This document shows, in pieces, positions 41,889 through 49,117 of a stretch of 49,117 bases of DNA (positions are counted from its first letter, which is position 1; every line of letters starts with the position of its first letter). Origin of the DNA: Chitinophagales bacterium (GTDB lineage Bacteria > Bacteroidota > Bacteroidia > Chitinophagales > Chitinophagaceae). Below the pieces are notes generated by a model, which searched no databases, was not told the DNA's origin, and saw only the letters and a list, made by a program, of their open reading frames with translations. The stretch lies in the NCBI GenBank assembly GCA_015654595.1, contig JAATGQ010000054.1, positions 1 through 49,117 on the forward strand, written 5' to 3'. Position numbers and translations under genes: made by a program.

Positions 41889-44618
41889 CTAATTTCTCCC
41901 CCCGATATAAAGCTTGATCGCCGACTCGATCTCGGCAATTCGGAAAGGCTTCGATATAAAGTTATTCATCCCCGCCTGCAGGCATTTCTCCTTGTCATCA
42001 CTCATCGCATCCGCCGTCAACGCCACGATCGGCACCTTCCCCAGGGGATTGGGCAGCCTTCGGATCACCCGCGTCGTCGTGTATCCATCCATCTCCGGCA
42101 TATTCACATCCATAAAGATCAGCGCAGGCTGATGCTGCGCCAGAATCTCAAGAGCTTCGCGCCCATTCCCGGCCTGCAGGACCGTAAAACCCATCCGGTT
42201 CAACAACTCCGTAATCAATAGCTGGTTTATCGGATCATCTTCTACAACAAGAACCGAAGCATTTTCCGTAAGGCTGTTGATCCGTGGCACAGCCGGATGA
42301 ATGCTTCCGTTTTCGTCCCGGGTATTGACCAATGACAAAAGAACATCGCTGATATCCTTTAGTTTGACCGGCTTCTGCAAAAAGATATTGATCCCCGCCT
42401 CCTCTGCCTGTCGTTGAAAAGAGATCTTCTCCAACGAAGACAACATCAGCAGGAACGGCTGTTCCTTCCCCTTCAGCAACTGCTTTATCTCCATCACCAG
42501 CGTGATCCCATCCATCTCCGGCATCTGGTGATCCGTGATGATCAGATCAAAGGAATACCCCTGCCGCATCGCCCTCCGGACAGCCTCCAATGCCTCTTCC
42601 CCGCTGCGGCTTACCACGCAGGATATGCGCAAATAATCGAAGATGCCCTGCATCAACTGACGATTCGTATCGTTGTCATCCACAACCAGAACTCGTTTCA
42701 ACGACGTGATCGGAGATAAAGGCGCAATAGGCAGGTCATCCAGGATCTCCAGCGGCAGGGAAAAGATAAAGGTACTCCCCTTCCCAAGCTCGCTCAGGAC
42801 CTGCAGATCCCCATCCATCATCTGCGACAGACTTCGCGAGATCGTCAAACCAAGCCCGCTACCTCCATATTTACGCGTGGTAGACGTATCCGCCTGCGTA
42901 AAACTTTCAAATATTTTGTCCAGTTTATCCGGGGCGATCCCGATACCGGTGTCTTTGACTGAAATACTCAGCTGGCAAAAGGTCTTATTCCCTTTTTGGA
43001 TTCTTGGACCCGACTCTTTTACGTCGACAAAGATCTCTCCCTTTGGTGTAAACTTGATCGCATTGGCCAGCAGATTGACCAATACCTGCCGGATCCGCAC
43101 CGCATCCCCCGATACTATTGTCGGAAGACCCGGATCAACCCGGCACAACAACTCCAGCTTTTTCTCAAAGGCTGTGATCATCAGCAGATCGATCGCATCT
43201 TCTACCAGCTTTGCCGGATCAAAGGCTGACCTATCGATGGCAAGTTTGCCCGATTCTATCCGGGAAAAATCCAGTATATCATTGATCAAGGTCAGCAGGT
43301 TGTAGGCCGACTTGCGGACATTCTCCAGATATTCCCGCTGCACGGGCTGCAACGACGTCGTCAGCACCAGGTCGTTAAACCCGATGATGCCATTCATCGG
43401 CGTGCGAAGCTCATGACTCATGTTAGCAATGAATTCACTCTTTGCCTTATTGGCAAAAACCGCCTCTTCCTTGGCACGGATCAATTGCTGTTCGATCTCT
43501 TTTCGCTCGATGACGGCTCCTAACGTCACCCCAAACGACTGAAGAATCGACACCTCCGCCGCCGTCCACTGTCTCTTATGCTGACAATCATTAAAAGTTA
43601 CAAAACCCCAGAAATTCTCCGCCACAAAGATCGGGATCGAAGCGAGCGACTTCACCTGCCTGGTCTCAAGCAGCACGCGCAATGGCTCGTCCTCGACATC
43701 CTCCACGTTGCGTATATAGAATTTATTGTGGCTCAGCAGCCGCATTACATACGGGATCGTCGATGCGGGCGTCCGCTGACTGGTCGGACAACGATAAACG
43801 ACATCATCCGTTGTGCTATCCCATGTAGCCAGCTGATCGATATAATATTCACGGGCTGTATCTCCAACATTACAATATACATTGACCCGATCCAGCTGCA
43901 TACGATTACCCAGTAGCCCGATGACCTTTCCTATCGCCGTCTCCAGGTCGTCGGTCGTGACCAGTTCGTGCGTTGCCATAGCCACTGCCTGTAAAAGCCG
44001 GTCCTTTTTCTCAAGATCCTCTTCCTTTTTCTTAATATCCGTGATATCGTGGACAAAGCCTAATACGCCCCAGACCTCACCTTCGTCATCTTTTACCGGC
44101 ACCAATACCTTATTCAAATACTTTGCTACTCCATTGATCATCATTTTCTTTTCGGCAAAATACTTCGGCATCCCGGAAGCGACGACCTCATCCTGCTCCG
44201 CCCAAAGTCCCGGAATGCCCTTTTCCGGATTGCCCAGCACATCCTCCTCCGAAACGCCGGCTTCCAATGCTGTCTTACTCCGGTAATAGTCAGGGGAATG
44301 CGGCCCTCGCGCAGCAAAAGCCTTGTTGACCATCAGGTAGCGATGCTGTCTGTCCTGAATAAAAATATAATCCGGCGTCGAATCGATCATCGTTCGCAAA
44401 AGGAACTCCGATCGTCTCGATTCCGAGAATAAGCGTTTAAGCTTATACACTGTCCTTTGCATTAGAAAAAGCGCTGCGCCTAAGATGAAGATAACGGTCA
44501 ACAGGAGGCTATACTTTAACCAGGATAGTTCGTGATACTCCGCAAGTATTGCGGTTGCAATAAGCAGGACAATAGCAAAAAGAATGAATTTTCCGGGACT
44601 TTGCTGGGCTTTGAGCAT
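41889..44618 (-). CDS. Hybrid sensor histidine kinase with PAS, GAF and two receiver domains
   Basis: This 909-residue membrane protein has two N-terminal helices (about residues 10-28 and 35-53). A PAS domain follows at about 70-190 ([17 protein letters not shown] and [20 protein letters not shown]), then a GAF domain at about 210-370. The kinase core carries the phosphorylated His402 in [15 protein letters not shown] and an HATPase_c with [18 protein letters not shown] and [11 protein letters not shown]. The first receiver domain has Asp696 ([13 protein letters not shown]) and the second Asp837 ([13 protein letters not shown]). There is no HPt domain, so phosphotransfer must go to a separate protein. 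No response-regulator gene adjoins it, and the output is unknown. Confidence 0.93.
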   Translation of the reverse strand: MLKAQQSPGKFILFAIVLLIATAILAEYHELSWLKYSLLLTVIFILGAALFLMQRTVYKLKRLFSESRRSEFLLRTMIDSTPDYIFIQDRQHRYLMVNKAFAARGPHSPDYYRSKTALEAGVSEEDVLGNPEKGIPGLWAEQDEVVASGMPKYFAEKKMMINGVAKYLNKVLVPVKDDEGEVWGVLGFVHDITDIKKKEEDLEKKDRLLQAVAMATHELVTTDDLETAIGKVIGLLGNRMQLDRVNVYCNVGDTAREYYIDQLATWDSTTDDVVYRCPTSQRTPASTIPYVMRLLSHNKFYIRNVEDVEDEPLRVLLETRQVKSLASIPIFVAENFWGFVTFNDCQHKRQWTAAEVSILQSFGVTLGAVIERKEIEQQLIRAKEEAVFANKAKSEFIANMSHELRTPMNGIIGFNDLVLTTSLQPVQREYLENVRKSAYNLLTLINDILDFSRIESGKLAIDRSAFDPAKLVEDAIDLLMITAFEKKLELLCRVDPGLPTIVSGDAVRIRQVLVNLLANAIKFTPKGEIFVDVKESGPRIQKGNKTFCQLSISVKDTGIGIAPDKLDKIFESFTQADTSTTRKYGGSGLGLTISRSLSQMMDGDLQVLSELGKGSTFIFSLPLEILDDLPIAPLSPITSLKRVLVVDDNDTNRQLMQGIFDYLRISCVVSRSGEEALEAVRRAMRQGYSFDLIITDHQMPEMDGITLVMEIKQLLKGKEQPFLLMLSSLEKISFQRQAEEAGINIFLQKPVKLKDISDVLLSLVNTRDENGSIHPAVPRINSLTENASVLVVEDDPINQLLITELLNRMGFTVLQAGNGREALEILAQHQPALIFMDVNMPEMDGYTTTRVIRRLPNPLGKVPIVALTADAMSDDKEKCLQAGMNNFISKPFRIAEIESAIKLYIGGRN

Positions 44619-44979
44619 TACACTACAAAAATATCAGCGTAACCACTGCGCAGAGAACCCCGATCGGGGCAATTTGAAAAATTATATACTTATACTTAGC
44701 CGTTTTTAATCTCTCCTGTATCAAAGGTCATCACGCTTAATCAATGACTTACAATTTAAACTAAATATACATCGTACTTTTCCCAAGTAGAATACCCTAT
44801 GCGCTTTACCACCCAGCGACTATCTTTGGCCCTTCAGTGTTATAGTCTTTTGGAAATGAAAAACCCAAAAATACCGTACCCCCAAATGACTGTACAATTA
44901 AACCATCCGATACATCCTATGAAGTAACCAATAAGATCCAAACCTTGGGGCCGGCATTGTTTTATTTAAACCGAAAACG
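44619..44979. other. Intergenic region between the hybrid kinase and the lytic transglycosylase genes
   Basis: This 361-base, relatively AT-rich divergent spacer contains a perfect TATCTTTG box at 44821-44828. There is no tRNA, no long hairpin and no convincing small gene; a 42-codon open frame at 44799-44927 overlaps the promoter box and has no supporting feature. Part of the long leader upstream of 44980 may be regulatory. Confidence 0.6.
44821..44828 (+). promoter_or_regulatory. -7 promoter box (TATCTTTG) upstream of the lytic transglycosylase gene
   Basis: TATCTTTG at 44821-44828 is an exact match to TAnnTTTG, the best form of the consensus in this window. Transcription from about 44835 would give a leader of about 145 bases before the ATG at 44980. 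A properly spaced -33 TTG is not visible. Confidence 0.5.
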
Positions 44980-45810
44980 ATGTTGAAGTCTGTGCCCGTT
45001 GCATTTTGTACTCTTGCTTTTGTCGCTGTGCCCCCGACAGCGAACCCCGGACAGCAATTCATTTCCGCGCAGGGGAAGAATGTGGCTTACACTACCAGCA
45101 CCAGCAAGTCCACTTTGATAAAGAAGCATGCCAAGATCACGCTTCCTCAACCGGGTAAATTTGTCGAAAGTTATCTGAGACACAATGATGACCTTCTTTC
45201 TCTTATCAAACAAAGAAGCGAGATCCCTTTTCCGATCATCGATTCCGTTCTTAACCAATATGGCTTACCGCTAGAGTTAAAATATCTCGCGGTCATCGAA
45301 TCGGAGCTCAAACCTTCTGCCCTCTCCCGTGTAGGTGCAAGAGGCCCCTGGCAGCTGATGCCGCATACCGCGCACGTACTTGGTCTGAAAGTCAATCATA
45401 GTACGGATGACCGTGTCAATTATTATAAGAGCACAAGAGCAGCCGCCAAATACCTGCGCGATCTGCATCGCGCCTTTGGAGACTGGCTGCTTGTCCTTGC
45501 TGCTTATAATGGCGGACCTGCCCCTGTCTATCGTGCCATTCGCAAGTCACATAGCAGGAATTTCTGGACACTGCAGCAATATCTGCCGGCAGAGTCGAGA
45601 AACCATGTAAAGAAGTTTATCGCCACTGCTTACTACTTCGAAGGAGAGGCTGCTGTTGCCAAAAATGACCAGCCGCAAAACAGTGCGCCGATAAAAGACA
45701 AACCAGAAACAACCGACGAGAAATTCCACCGGTTGATGAGCGAATCGGCCAGGTCTTTAAAAGACTCCAACCGGCTTGACAGCACCGCTCTTGTGCTGAG
45801 TCAGCCCTGA
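44980..45810 (+). CDS. Lytic transglycosylase (MltD-type SLT domain), exported
   Basis: This 276-residue protein cleaves peptidoglycan glycan strands. It has an N-terminal signal-like hydrophobic segment (VPVAFCTLAFVAVPPTA). The SLT domain (about residues 85-220) has the catalytic Glu107 in LAVIESELKPSALSRVGARG, then PWQLMPHTA (GxxQ-type motif) and later LAAYNGGPAPVYRAIRKS, all as in MltD/Slt family enzymes. It lacks the LysM repeats typical of full MltD, ending instead in a polar tail (about 230-276). It should act in the periplasm. It is a single gene closed by a terminator at 45844. Confidence 0.92.
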   Translation: MLKSVPVAFCTLAFVAVPPTANPGQQFISAQGKNVAYTTSTSKSTLIKKHAKITLPQPGKFVESYLRHNDDLLSLIKQRSEIPFPIIDSVLNQYGLPLELKYLAVIESELKPSALSRVGARGPWQLMPHTAHVLGLKVNHSTDDRVNYYKSTRAAAKYLRDLHRAFGDWLLVLAAYNGGPAPVYRAIRKSHSRNFWTLQQYLPAESRNHVKKFIATAYYFEGEAAVAKNDQPQNSAPIKDKPETTDEKFHRLMSESARSLKDSNRLDSTALVLSQP

Positions 45811-45843
45811 CACGCCTCTATTTGAGCCTTCATAGTGATAGAT

Positions 45844-45876
45844 ACCGGGCTTCGCTTTTGCGGACCCGGTTTTTTA
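45844..45876 (+). terminator. Intrinsic terminator after the lytic transglycosylase gene
   Basis: The stem ACCGGG (45844-45849) pairs with CCCGGT (45865-45870), with an inner CGC/GCG around TTTT, followed by six Ts. It is located 34 bases after the stop codon and before the TonB-dependent receptor gene. Confidence 0.85.
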
Positions 45877-45913
45877 TTGCCGGTATCCTGTTGAAATCGA
45901 CTACTTTAGCGCC

Positions 45914-48055
45914 ATGCTGCCAAAACTTAAACCTTGCCTTCTGCTGATCTTATTGCTATCCTTATCCAATACTTTTGCCGTACAGGCACAGACGGACGAT
46001 ACGACCCGAAAGTCGCTTAACGAGGTGGTCGTCACCGCTCAGAAGAGGACGTCAACGCTCGAAAAGATCCCGCTCGCGCTTACTGCATTGACCTCTTGCT
46101 CCGTCAAAGATCTTCGTCTCTGGAATAACAAAGACCTCACCGGCATCGTTCCCAATCTCTATGCCGCCGATGCCGGTGATGGACGCGACGCTATTTCGAT
46201 CCGCGGCATTACCACAACCTCTTATGATCCGGCCGTTGCCACTTATATCGACGGCATCAACCAGTTCGGACTGGACACCTATATACCAGCTCTCTTGGAC
46301 GTGCAGCGTATCGAAATACTCCGGGGCCCTCAGGGTACGCTCTACGGCCGAAATGCAATGGGCGGCGTCATCAACATTATTACCCGCCAGCCGGGCAGCC
46401 AGCCCGAAGCGGCAGCCGAAATAACGGAAGGCAGCTATGGTCAGCAACGATATACGCTGGCGCTGCGAACTCCACTGATCAGAAACAAGCTGTTCATCGG
46501 TCTTGCAGGTCTCTACGACGGCCGCAATGGCTTTTACACAAATCTTTACGACCATTCCAATTACGACAGACAACATAGTTTTACCGGCAACTATTTCTTA
46601 AAATATCTTCCCGGAAAAGACTGGGCGATCGAGTGGAACGTCAAGAACCGCGAGAACCGTAACCACGGCGCCTTCCCGCTCTCGACTTCCCCCCTGCTTT
46701 CTTTTACCCTTGATCAGAATGCCCAAACGACGATGATCGACAATACATTTCAGACATTCCTCTCCGTCCGTCACAAAGGAAGGCGATTCGATCTTGTCAC
46801 ACAAACCGCTTACCAGGAAAACTACCGTATCTATCAGCAACCAATAGACGGGGACTTCTCGCCGCTGGACATCGTAACGATCATTAATAACTATGGGCGC
46901 CAATGGAACAATGTCCGTGCCTATACAGAAGACATTCACTTCTCTTCTCCCGACAACAGCAACAGCCGCTGGCAATGGATAGCGGGTGCTTATGCCTTCT
47001 ATCAGACAGAGCCCAACAAGCAGGCAACACGGTATGGAAAGGACGCCAGCCAGTATGGCCTTAGCGACAGTCTCTTTTCTACTATCGATATTACCCGCGA
47101 GCACAAATGGGGAAGCGCCTTTTACGGGCAGTTCACTTATTCCCTCAATCCCCGCACTCACTTTACGGCCGGTCTCCGCTATGACTACGAACACCAGTGG
47201 GAGCAGGTATCCGAACTATACCAGCATGATCCCTCTCCCCATCCCGTAACCATCCTTCCGGATACCGCAGGTCATACCGCTTTTTATGCCTTTTCTCCCC
47301 ATCTGGCCCTCGACTACCAGCTTCATGCCCATACCACGGCTTATATTACTTATAGCCGCGGCTTCCGGACAGGCGGATTGACGCAACTTTCTTCCGACGC
47401 AACCCAACCGCCGCTGGTGGGTTTTCATCCCGAATACAGCAATAACTATGAAATTGGTATAAAACACAGCGGCTGGAGCAACCGGCTGAGAGCAAACCTC
47501 GCCCTTTTCTACGTTCATATCGACGGTGCGCAGGAGCCAACGCTTATCCTTCCTGACGCCATTACCGTGACCAAAAACGCCGGCAGGCTGAACAACTGGG
47601 GTGCTGAAGGAGAAATAACCCTGATACCCCTCAAAGGGCTTGAAATAAATTACAACGCAGGTTTTACCCATAGCCGTTTTCAAACACTCCGGCTTGCACA
47701 GAATGGGGAAGCGCTCAACCTGGCCGGCAGACATCAGATCTTTGCGCCTCAATACACTTCTCTTTTGGTGGTTCAATACACCAAGCCTGTCGGTCGGCAA
47801 TTGCAGGCATTTATCCATGGAGAATGGCGACAGACCGGGACCACCTGGTTCGACCTGGCCAATACGATTAAACAAACGCCCTATGCTCTCTTCAATATCC
47901 GCACCGGATTCCGTACCCGGCTTATGGAGCTGGCTTTCTGGGGCAGAAATCTGGCAAATAAAAAATACATATCTTACGCCTATGATTTCGGCGCCTGGCG
48001 CCTGGGAGATCCTTTTACCTGGGGCATAACGCTGGGGCTAAAGCTCGGAAGATAA
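45914..48055 (+). CDS. TonB-dependent outer-membrane receptor (FecA/CirA-like, non-SusC)
   Basis: This 713-residue receptor has a signal peptide (LLLILLLSLSNTFAVQAQ). A TonB-box-like segment follows (SLNEVVVTAQKRTSTLEKIP), then a plug domain with ISIRGITTTSYDP, RIEILRGPQGTLYGRNAMGG and INIITRQPG, and a beta barrel ending in FTWGITLGLKLGR. It lacks the carboxypeptidase-like N-terminal domain and the length of SusC proteins, so it resembles siderophore, vitamin or pigment-type receptors. FRTGGLTQLSSDA is a barrel motif common in this broad class. TACTTTAG at 45902-45909 lies 4 bases before the ATG. It is followed 12 bases later by a small secreted protein gene. Confidence 0.92.
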   Translation: MLPKLKPCLLLILLLSLSNTFAVQAQTDDTTRKSLNEVVVTAQKRTSTLEKIPLALTALTSCSVKDLRLWNNKDLTGIVPNLYAADAGDGRDAISIRGITTTSYDPAVATYIDGINQFGLDTYIPALLDVQRIEILRGPQGTLYGRNAMGGVINIITRQPGSQPEAAAEITEGSYGQQRYTLALRTPLIRNKLFIGLAGLYDGRNGFYTNLYDHSNYDRQHSFTGNYFLKYLPGKDWAIEWNVKNRENRNHGAFPLSTSPLLSFTLDQNAQTTMIDNTFQTFLSVRHKGRRFDLVTQTAYQENYRIYQQPIDGDFSPLDIVTIINNYGRQWNNVRAYTEDIHFSSPDNSNSRWQWIAGAYAFYQTEPNKQATRYGKDASQYGLSDSLFSTIDITREHKWGSAFYGQFTYSLNPRTHFTAGLRYDYEHQWEQVSELYQHDPSPHPVTILPDTAGHTAFYAFSPHLALDYQLHAHTTAYITYSRGFRTGGLTQLSSDATQPPLVGFHPEYSNNYEIGIKHSGWSNRLRANLALFYVHIDGAQEPTLILPDAITVTKNAGRLNNWGAEGEITLIPLKGLEINYNAGFTHSRFQTLRLAQNGEALNLAGRHQIFAPQYTSLLVVQYTKPVGRQLQAFIHGEWRQTGTTWFDLANTIKQTPYALFNIRTGFRTRLMELAFWGRNLANKKYISYAYDFGAWRLGDPFTWGITLGLKLGR

Positions 48056-48067
48056 TCATAATCTGAC

Positions 48068-48703
48068 ATGAGACCCTTTTTGCTTTTACTTTCTTTGCTG
48101 ACAGCTCCTGTTTTGTATGCCCAAACTCCCTTCGAAGGAGAGATCAACTACCGTTTTTCCATCCTGAAAAAGTCACCCGGTTTCAACGACAGCACAGGCT
48201 GTCTGCAAACCACGACAAGGCTCTTATTCAAGGAGGGCAGCTTTGCCGAATTTCCTGAGACCTGCGACATGGAATACGAATACTTTAGCAAACAACTGAA
48301 TCAGCAATTCTTAAAGTTAAGAGGGAAGAAGTTCATCGGCGTCCTGAATTATGAAAAAGGGCCATCTGACCAGGAGCCTGTCATTTCTTATGAGATCAGG
48401 GAACATACCGATACGATCCTGGGCAGGGTCTGTAACAGCCTTATACTGCAAACCCAATCGGCGAAGCTCACATTCGTATACAGTCCCGAGCTTTACGTCA
48501 ACCCCGAATGGTACACGAATACTCAGGGAGGATATTACAACTACATATATGGTATGACCAAGGCATTGTATCTGAAGTTTACCATAGAGACCGAGCAATA
48601 TACATCACAGGCAATTGCCTATCTTATTCATCCCAGTCATATCCTGTTTACCGATCTCCCGGACGTCTCGCTTCATCCGCTGGTTCAGCTGGACAAACAA
48701 TAA
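48068..48703 (+). CDS. Secreted protein of unknown function, DUF4412/GLPGLI-like
   Basis: This 211-residue exported protein has a signal peptide (MRPFLLLLSLLTAPVLYAQ). The start of the mature chain, TPFEGEINYRFSIL, resembles DUF4412 and GLPGLI-type secreted proteins of Bacteroidota; its later part has no motif I recognise. Two Cys residues lie within the first 60 residues of the mature chain (TGCLQT and ETCDME), and a third lies in LGRVCNSLI. It is transcribed 12 bases after the TonB-dependent receptor and probably shares its message, so a role in the same uptake or envelope process is plausible. It converges on the histidine kinase gene with 9 bases between them. Confidence 0.7.
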   Translation: MRPFLLLLSLLTAPVLYAQTPFEGEINYRFSILKKSPGFNDSTGCLQTTTRLLFKEGSFAEFPETCDMEYEYFSKQLNQQFLKLRGKKFIGVLNYEKGPSDQEPVISYEIREHTDTILGRVCNSLILQTQSAKLTFVYSPELYVNPEWYTNTQGGYYNYIYGMTKALYLKFTIETEQYTSQAIAYLIHPSHILFTDLPDVSLHPLVQLDKQ

Positions 48704-48712
48704 ATGCATCAT

Positions 48713-49117
48713 TTATGTCGTCGCGTTCCCCAGTGCGACAAAAAAGGTCGTTCCTTTTCCCGGTTCGCTCTCGAACCAGATCCGGCCGCCGTGCGCTTCG
48801 ACGATCTGCTTCGACACAGCAAGTCCGAGGCCGTAAGATTCCTCTCCATCCGTTCCGCGTCTACGGGCATCCGTAAAAATATTAAAGATCCGGTCCCGCC
48901 ATTCGATCGGTATCCCTATTCCCATGTCTTTCACCGTGATGAGCACCTCTCTTTCCTGCTGTTCCAACCCGAGCGTGATCACCGAGCCGACCGGGCTGAA
49001 CTTGATGGCGTTACCGATCAGATTACTGATGACCCGCCACATTTTCTCGTTGCTTACGCGTAAAACCACCGAGCGGGCTTGCAGCTCGATCTGCTGCTGC
49101 TTCGATTCCGCTTTATG
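48713..49117 (-). CDS. Sensor histidine kinase, C-terminal part
   Basis: This gene runs off the right edge; about 134 C-terminal codons are visible, open to base 49117. It contains the end of an HATPase_c domain: the N box with ISNLIGNAIKFSPVGSVITL (Asn and Lys), the G1 box VKDMGIGIPIEWRDRIF, the F box FNIFTDARR, and the G2 box SYGLGLAVSKQIVEAHGG, closing with FESEPGKGTTFFVAL. Upstream toward the edge is a Gln/Glu-rich linker (AESKQQQIELQ). The sensory part lies outside the window. It converges on the secreted-protein gene at 48703. No response regulator is visible. Confidence 0.9.
   Translation of the reverse strand, partial: HKAESKQQQIELQARSVVLRVSNEKMWRVISNLIGNAIKFSPVGSVITLGLEQQEREVLITVKDMGIGIPIEWRDRIFNIFTDARRRGTDGEESYGLGLAVSKQIVEAHGGRIWFESEPGKGTTFFVALGNATT

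Noticed and set aside
44799..44927. 42-codon small open frame upstream of the lytic transglycosylase
   Set aside because: It contains the candidate promoter box, has no ribosome-binding signal and no protein feature; it is probably chance.
1..49117. CRISPR array, prophage, insertion sequence or integrated plasmid
   Set aside because: No regularly spaced direct repeats, no transposase or integrase motifs and no phage structural genes were seen on either strand.

Overview
The window reads as chromosome from a member of the Bacteroidota, probably close to Chitinophagaceae. The taxonomic signals are SusC/SusD pairs, a type IX secretion (T9SS) C-terminal sorting domain, an ECF sigma factor next to a transmembrane anti-sigma-like protein, an alkaline phosphatase of the PafA type, DUF4412-like secreted proteins, few Shine-Dalgarno sequences, and -7 promoter boxes of the TAnnTTTG type, some only a few bases from the start codon. 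The genus is not determined. No tRNA, rRNA, CRISPR array, insertion sequence or prophage was seen.

Layout. (1) Positions 8213 to 1, minus strand: a tightly packed operon that runs off the left edge, in order MaoC-like dehydratase, solute-binding-like protein without a signal peptide, two tandem CaiB/BaiF CoA-transferases, fuconolactonase-like amidohydrolase, RhaT-like sugar permease, Gfo/Idh/MocA oxidoreductase and a SusC receptor (N-terminal part only). It looks like uptake and catabolism of a sugar-derived or lactone-type acid through CoA thioesters. (2) 8.3-11.6 kb, minus: a ferredoxin-reductase-like flavoprotein, a UlaG/NAPE-PLD-like metallo-hydrolase, and a beta-lactamase-family gene broken by a frameshift. 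(3) 11.6-25.8 kb: mixed housekeeping and periplasmic genes (di-heme cytochrome c peroxidase, purple-acid-phosphatase-like protein, T9SS cargo, Dabb protein, FKBP isomerase, Bcr/CflA-type exporter, SDR plus rpiA, GH2 glycosidase, a PafA-like phosphatase with an in-frame amber codon, MgtC/SapB protein, zwf). (4) 25.9-32.1 kb: M1 peptidase, DUF1963 protein, orphan ABC ATPase diverging from a HipA-like kinase/DUF3037/DUF4337 cluster, and a DUF4412 protein. (5) 32.3-41.4 kb: an orphan SusC/SusD pair diverging from an ECF sigma factor and a 742-residue membrane anti-sigma-like protein, then a secreted HExxH protein. (6) 41.4-49.1 kb: a decayed toxin-antitoxin locus, a hybrid histidine kinase with two receiver domains, a lytic transglycosylase, a TonB-dependent receptor with a small secreted partner, and the C-terminus of another histidine kinase.

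The best candidates for something undescribed are the CoA-transferase operon with its apparently cytoplasmic solute-binding-like protein, the ECF sigma factor with a giant ZU5-like anti-sigma protein divergent from SusCD, and the HipA-like kinase/DUF3037 pair. Three loci carry inactivating lesions (beta-lactamase, PafA, toxin-antitoxin). The first two are single-base events and could be assembly errors. The third has several lesions and looks like true decay.
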